NCBI GenBank assembly: GCA_026874595.1
Contig: CM049319.1
Coordinates: 4,306,601 to 4,370,600 of the forward strand
Direction: 5' to 3'
Source of the DNA: Sipunculus nudus
Lineage: Eukaryota > Annelida > Sipuncula > Golfingiida > Sipunculidae
Length of the DNA: 64,000 nucleotides
In this document: in pieces, positions 59,227-64,000 of the stretch
Position numbering within the stretch: position 1 is the stretch's first letter
Layout: each line of letters starts with the position of its first letter
Made by a program: the position numbers and the translations under genes
The notes under the pieces: generated by a model
The model's input: only the letters and a program-made list of their open reading frames with translations
Told to the model about the DNA's origin: nothing
Databases searched by the model: none

Positions 59227-60598
59227 AATTATCCTTATACAGACAGACTTACTAGAACTTGGAGACTCTGGGGACTCTAATTTTCCTCATACGGACTGAC
59301 TTACTAAACTTTTGAGACTCTTATTTACCTCATAAAGACAGACTTACTAGACTTTGGAGACTCTAGGGACTCAAATTTTCCACATACAGACTGACTTACA
59401 AGACTTTGGAGACTAATTTTCCTCATACAGACTGACTTACTTGACTTGGGAGATCCTAATTTTCTACATACAGACTGACTTACTAGACTTGGGAGATCCT
59501 AATTTTCTACATACAGACTGACTTACTAGACTTTGGATACTCTAGGGACTCAAATTTTCCACATACAGACTGACTTACAAGACTTTGGAGACTCTAGGGA
59601 CTCAAATTTTCCACATACAGACTGACTTACTAGACTTTGGAGACTCTAGGGACTCAAATTTTCCACATACAGACTGACTTACAAGACTTTGGAGACTAAT
59701 TTTCCACATACAGACTGACTTACTTGACTTGGGAGATCCTAATTTTCTACATACAGACTGACTTACTAGACTTTGGATACTCAAATTTTCCTCATGCAGA
59801 CTGACTTACTAGATTTTGGAGGTTTTTTTCCTCATACTGGCTGACTTGCAAGATTTTGCAGACTGTAGTTTTCCTCATACAGACTGACTTACTAGACTTT
59901 GGAGATTCTTATTTTCCTCATACAGACTGACTTTCTAGACTTTGGAGACTCTAATTTACCTCATATGGATTGACTTACTAAACTTTGGAGACTCTTTTAT
60001 ACCTCATAAAGACAGACTTACTGTACTTTGGAGACTCTGGGGACTCAAATTTTCCACATGCAGACTGACTTACTAGATTTTGGAGATTATTATTTTCCTC
60101 ATACAGACTGACTCACTTGATTTTGCAGACTCTAATTTTCCTCATACAGACTGACTTACTAGATTTTGCAGACTCTAATTTTCCTCATACAGACTGACTT
60201 ACTAGATTTTGGAGATTCTTATTTTCCTCATACAGACTGACTTACTAGATTTTGGAGATTATTATTTTCCTCATACAGACTGACTTACTAGATTTTGCAG
60301 ACTCTAATTTTCCTCATACAGACTGACTTACTAGATTTTGGAGATTCTTATTTTCCTCATACTGACTGACTTACTAGATTTTGCAGACTCTAATTTTCCT
60401 CATACAGACTGACTTACTAGATTTTGGAGATTTTTATTTTCCTCTTACTGACAGATACAAGATTTTGCAGACTCTAATTTTCCTCATACAGACTGACTTA
60501 CTAGACTTTGGCGATTCTAATTTTCCTCATACAGACTGACTTACTAGACTTTCAAGACTCTAATTTTCCTCATACAGACTGACTTACTAGACTTTGGG
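59227..60598 (-). repeat. Minisatellite of about 31 splice-donor-containing units
   Basis: About 31 units, mostly 43 bp, with some variants carrying an extra GGGACTC. On the minus strand a typical unit contains AAAGTCTAGTAAGTCAGTC then TGTATGAGGAAAATTAG. The first unit is the true exon-intron border of the exon at 60588-60759 (CTA|GTAAGT). Each later unit therefore repeats the exon end plus 5' splice site; most keep GTAAGT. Older, degenerate units seem to reach back to about 59040. Confidence 0.9.
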
Positions 60599-60759
60599 GA
60601 CTCCAGTTCTTCAACAATGTCTCCCGGGAGCAGGGCTGGAGGAAGGTGGAGACTGTACAGGAGTCCTAGCTTCTGGTGAACATCACCACGACACATGATA
60701 CCCAGCAGCCAGGCAAAGTCACGGAAATTAACTGACTGGTCCTGCTTCTCATCCAGTAA
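60588..60759 (-). CDS. TBC1D9: TBC1D9-like, EF-hand-like exon
   Basis: This 172-bp exon reads LLDEKQDQSVNFRDFAWLLG and on to YSLHLPPALLPGDIVEELES. It matches 'LLDENGDSLINFREFVSGLS' and 'KLKLLYKMH' of TBC1D9. The EF loop DEKQDQSVNFRD is degenerate: Lys at position 3, Gln in place of the Gly at 6, Asp at 12, so calcium binding is doubtful. The acceptor is TTTTATAG. The donor GTAAGT (60587-60582) is the first unit of a 43-bp repeat array. It ends one base into a codon, in phase with the exon at 56739. Confidence 0.9.
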
Positions 60760-61014
60760 CTATAAAATATAAAACAAACACAACACTTAATTTAGAAAAC
60801 CTATTATAATATACAGATATAGGAGAATACATAAATGCAAACATATACAGTGCCTAAAAACAAACAGATGGACTTAATGCTAAAAAAGTGCAAAAATCTG
60901 ATAAAGTGTACCTGATTAAAATAATGCCGATAAAGCATCATGTGAATCACATCCCCTAACCCCAAAATGGAATCATCTGAGTATAACCATATCTAATACA
61001 CTGTAGTTCCTCAC

Positions 61015-61206
61015 CTTAAACGCCTGTAGAGCTACCTTATCAGCCACTGGTCCCATGGCCCAGGGAGCGATGGCTAGGAACAAGGTCTTGAAGTTCTCCA
61101 TGTCCAGCTTGTACAGTTCATAGTACGGTTTGGTGGGGTCGTACTTGTCCACCATATCTGATGGCTGTTGCTGGTTCCTCCAGTAACAAGATGTCAGGTA
61201 CTCCTC
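61015..61206 (-). CDS. TBC1D9: TBC1D9-like, conserved 64-codon exon
   Basis: Reads EEYLTSCYWRNQQQPSDMVD and on to APWAMGPVADKVALQAFK. It matches 'AEHLTSCYWGG...FPWACGTHSDVLASRLFQ' of TBC1D9, the stretch leading into the EF-hand. The acceptor is TTCACAG and the donor is GTGAGG at 61014-61009. Both borders are in phase 0, as is the neighbour at 62273. Confidence 0.92.
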
Positions 61207-61884
61207 CTGTGAACAGGAAAAAATACTTTTTACCTCCACCAGTGAAGATGTATGGGAGGTTATGCTACAATCCATATTTGTCTCACCATTTGAATGTTTG
61301 TCAGTCTGTCTGTGTGTAATCTTCTCTATTGCTAGGTAAAAACATCCAGGAACTCCCTAAGTAACAGCTGCTGAGTGCTTAAGCACAAAATTAGATACCC
61401 ATTTCAGCTCTGTTATAAAACACATGATGCGATGTATGTCTTTGCTGCACTAACAAAAGTATAACAGGGCTTTCAATAGGAAAAAAATTTGTAAAGACTT
61501 GGATGTTCAGGACAAAATCTGGGCATGGAAAGGGCAATTAGGAGCACCCCAATGGGGATGATCTGTGACACATTTAGAAGAGTTGTATAAATTTGATCAT
61601 TTATTAACCTTATTTTTGTATTATTCGTTGATTAGATATTATGTCATTATTTGATTCATTATATGATTATTTTACTGAATGAACACTAAGAATCAATTGT
61701 CATCACAGTGTTTACACCACTGACTGACTGACTGACTGAAAGTGAAGTCGTTGCTCGTGCCAGTCACAGGTCTCAGGAAAATCTGGTCACACTGGCTGCC
61801 TCAGCAACAACAAAGTTTGACAGATTTGGTCAGTTTTTGGTTGATCCAAGATATTTAAGGCAAAAACAGAAGATACTGATAGAG

Positions 61885-62047
61885 TTATAGATGGTAGCGG
61901 GTAAGGATGGAGGAAACCAAAGGATCCAGAGAAAACCACCAACCTTGGACAGGCCACTACAACCCACTCTCATAGCCATACAGGGTATCGAACCTTGGTC
62001 ATCAGCTGAAAGGGCTGAGCGTTTTATCACTCAGCCATCTAGGCCCC
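61885..62047 (-). mobile_element. tRNA-derived SINE
   Basis: On the minus strand it starts GGGGCCTAGATGGCTGAG. The A box region is TGGCTGAGTGATAAAACG (62037-62020) and the B box GGTTCGATACC (61994-61984) fits the GGTTCGANNCC consensus exactly. A body with GGTGGTTTTCTCTGGATCC and GGTTTCCTCC follows. The head is tRNA-like, of Leu/Ser type, but the cloverleaf is imperfect and a SINE body follows, so a functional tRNA is unlikely. Intronic. Confidence 0.7.
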
Positions 62048-62272
62048 ACAAACTTGACTGGTGTTTGAGGAAATCAGTAATGGTCAGTGACTGCTACAAA
62101 GCCAAATTTGATCCCTGCTCAAACAGCCCAAAATTTGGTATGGGACACTTAGACCCCCAGAAGCAATCATTCCTGACATACCTGGTACACTGAGTGATTA
62201 TCACATTAGTACATGACAAGTTATTTGACCAAGGTCACTCTCTGTACTTTAAGCCTTTACAAGTTTACTGAC

Positions 62273-62371
62273 CTTAAAGACAACAAACAGCTCCTGCAGC
62301 TGTTTTCCACTGAACAGCGTGTCATCTCTCACACTGCGAATCACATTCTTCATTGTACTGTCCTCAATGCC
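62273..62371 (-). CDS. TBC1D9: TBC1D9-like, 33-codon exon
   Basis: Reads GIEDSTMKNVIRSVRDDTLF and on to QELFVVFK. It matches 'LEDTTKRNVVRTI...ELEELYALFK' of TBC1D9. The acceptor is TTTATTGCAG and the donor is GTCAGT at 62272-62267. Phase 0 on both sides. This is part of the EF-hand-like region that follows the TBC domain. Confidence 0.92.
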
Positions 62372-62807
62372 CTGCAATAAACAATCACATTACATGTGTA
62401 TTAGCATTAAACATTGACCTAACTCATATTTTTTTACCATTTTATATCAGTTTTACAAATACAAATGTGATAACACAGAAAGCAAAAGGGACCTTTAATT
62501 TTGACAAAGATTAGGATGATACATAAATAGGTAAAGGTTAGGCATGACCCTAGCAGTAATATTACTCTCAAGGGTCAGAGGCTTCCATATTATCCTATAA
62601 ACTTAAGATTCTGTTTTTCCTCCATTTATCTGCAATGTCCACCAAACAGCACGGCCCATTAAATGCCTCTTTTGTGGCCAATTATTCTTTTCCTGCTTTT
62701 CTTTACTGGCCACTCTGTCATTATGGTTCCAAAGTGAAGAGGTACCACTCAGTGTAAAGATATAACAGATTGTCCTCGTGATGTTACAGTGTTGAACATG
62801 TACTGAC

Positions 62808-62918
62808 CTGTACCACCCTGAGTCTGTGCTTGCTGCGGAGCTTGTGTATCTGAGTATTGCTGATGGTGGAGAACTTCTTGTACGAGTCCTGGATCAGATC
62901 TGTGACATCACAGGAAGC
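62808..62918 (-). CDS. TBC1D9: TBC1D9-like, first exon visible in the window
   Basis: Reads ASCDVTDLIQDSYKKFSTIS and on to SKHRLRVVQ, 37 codons. It matches 'LIRCSYEKFGSVRAEAIEQM' and 'KQRLKVIQ' of TBC1D9, just after the TBC domain. The acceptor is TTCCCTGCAG and the donor is GTCAGT at 62807-62802. Phase 0 on both sides. Upstream exons (GRAM and TBC domains) are expected to the right of the window. Confidence 0.92.
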
Positions 62919-63288
62919 CTGCAGGGAATTACGGAGAACACTCGGTAAACATCACATCCCCAACTCAGCCCACTATATACTAGCTGTGTCACAGCAATGT
63001 GCTGTGTATTGGCAACACATGGAAAACCCAAGGTAAGTCCCACTGGTCACCAACTTGCACCTCTATATACTAGCTATGTCACAGCAACATGCTACATATA
63101 CTGATAAAATATCATGGAATGTCAGTTTTGGTCACTTATAAAAATGTAATAAAGCTAAATGTACAATAATTAATAAATGCACAATAACACACCCTGTAGC
63201 ACTTGAGTGAATTATGATAAAATTAACTGATTATGTCTTGCAATATTCCTTTTTCCGCCTACAGTGTGGGATACAGGATATTAGAAAA

Positions 63289-63316
63289 GGGGGGGGGGGG
63301 AGGGGGAGGGAGGTGG
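63289..63316 (+). repeat. G-rich tract
   Basis: A run of G followed by AGGGGGAGGGAGG, a possible G-quadruplex. Intronic in the TBC1D9-like gene. Confidence 0.8.
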
Positions 63317-63779
63317 CACAGGGGAGGGTATTTTAAGCACCAACTTCCAATAGTGTAAAAACTTTTTTGAAAATTTAGGCTGTGAAAATGCCCAGTCTGG
63401 TGTTGTTTTAAAAGCATCTTGATGTCAAATATGGCGAAGTATTTATTTTTCTATTCCAGATTTTTTTGTCGAAAAAGGAATGTATGTGTCTCCCACACCT
63501 CCTCCCCTAAAATGCCACTTGCTTCTAAAAGAAACATGCAATTCCAGGAATTTATGTTTACACTTCCACCTTCAAGTCTGAAATGATTTTGAAGTCTGTG
63601 GTGATTTAGTGCAAATAGGTTTAACCACGATCAATAGATGGCAGCACATGGAAGTTACTGCAAAAAAATTTAAAGTTATTTATGCCACCCGCTATCAACA
63701 CCTGTTGGTGATTAGCGACACTAAATGTGCTGATTCTTCATATCAATAATGAAAGATGCTATTGTATTATCATCTTATC

Positions 63780-63963
63780 AGACAAACACACCAAAACCAA
63801 TCCCATCCAAGGTATGCATTAAAGCAATTACTGACCCGAATTTGAATGAAATTGGATAATATTTAGGAAATTTACCGCACAGAAACAAAAACCTGATGGA
63901 CCGACAGACGGACAGACAGATGGACCCAAATCAATGTCCCCCGTTCCGAGGAAGAGGGGGACA
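63780..63963. mobile_element. Element 3' end with GTCCCC hairpin, copy 2
   Basis: Same family as 56220-56437 (GATAATATTTAGGAAATTTA shared). The tail GGACCGACAGACGGACAGAC leads to the hairpin TGTCCCCC...GGGGGACA (63935-63963), followed by AAAAATTT. Confidence 0.7.
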
Positions 63964-64000
63964 AAAATTTCTATTAAAAGAGTCTCCAAAGATTGGTTTA

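Noticed and set aside
59602-59784. Open frame with repeated SLVSQSVCRKL-like words
   Set aside because: It is the splice-donor minisatellite read in one frame, not a separate gene.
61978-62047. Functional tRNA gene
   Set aside because: A and B boxes are good, but the head is followed by a SINE-like body and the arms do not all pair.
1-64000. CRISPR arrays, bacterial operons, viral genes
   Set aside because: Tandem repeats here lack the short repeat and unique spacer pattern, exons are split with GT-AG borders, and no viral protein was recognised.

Overview
The window looks like nuclear DNA of an invertebrate animal, most likely a bivalve mollusc or another lophotrochozoan. It is AT-rich, has small exons with GT-AG borders scattered in huge introns, and is packed with short non-autonomous transposons. 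Several of these have tandem-repeat cores of the pearl/Helentron-associated (HINE) kind described from bivalves. The species call is inference. There is no operon, CRISPR array or other bacterial feature.

Two genes are supported, both on the minus strand. (1) About 3.8-13.3 kb: three consecutive coding exons of an EF-hand protein related to CRACR2A/EFCAB4. All splice phases agree. A possible extra N-terminal exon lies near 20.1 kb and a possible promoter plus first exon near 43.6-43.9 kb, so the 5' part of the gene may span 30 kb. The gene continues past the left edge. (2) About 51.3-62.9 kb: the eight last coding exons of a TBC1D9-type Rab GTPase-activating protein, from just after the TBC domain to the stop codon. 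Every junction keeps phase. The gene continues past the right edge. Both products belong to families that link calcium-binding motifs to Rab membrane traffic, but nothing shows that they act together. A possible short exon of an unrecognised plus-strand gene lies at 44.7 kb.

The rest is intron or intergenic DNA rich in mobile elements: a 4.9-kb element with a 289-bp satellite core (5.9-10.8 kb); L2/CR1-like retrotransposon debris, a foldback and a pogo-like element nested around TA repeats (22.5-24.8 kb); a 2.15-kb foldback (28.6-30.7 kb); a hAT element inserted in a probable tRNA-derived SINE (31.8-33.1 kb); a 457-bp tandem duplication (37.1-38.1 kb); a three-copy MITE family; and tandem-repeat elements at 0-1.8, 39-40.5, 42.2-42.9, 45.4-46.3, 52.5-54.2 and 58-58.7 kb. 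Many of these end in a short terminal hairpin.

The three most notable signals are: a minisatellite of about 31 units in the TBC1D9-like gene, each unit a copy of the adjacent exon's 5' splice site; the satellite element, which carries more than 100 nuclear-receptor half-sites in fixed DR2-DR1-DR0 order; and terminal hairpins that keep pairing although their sequence differs between elements.
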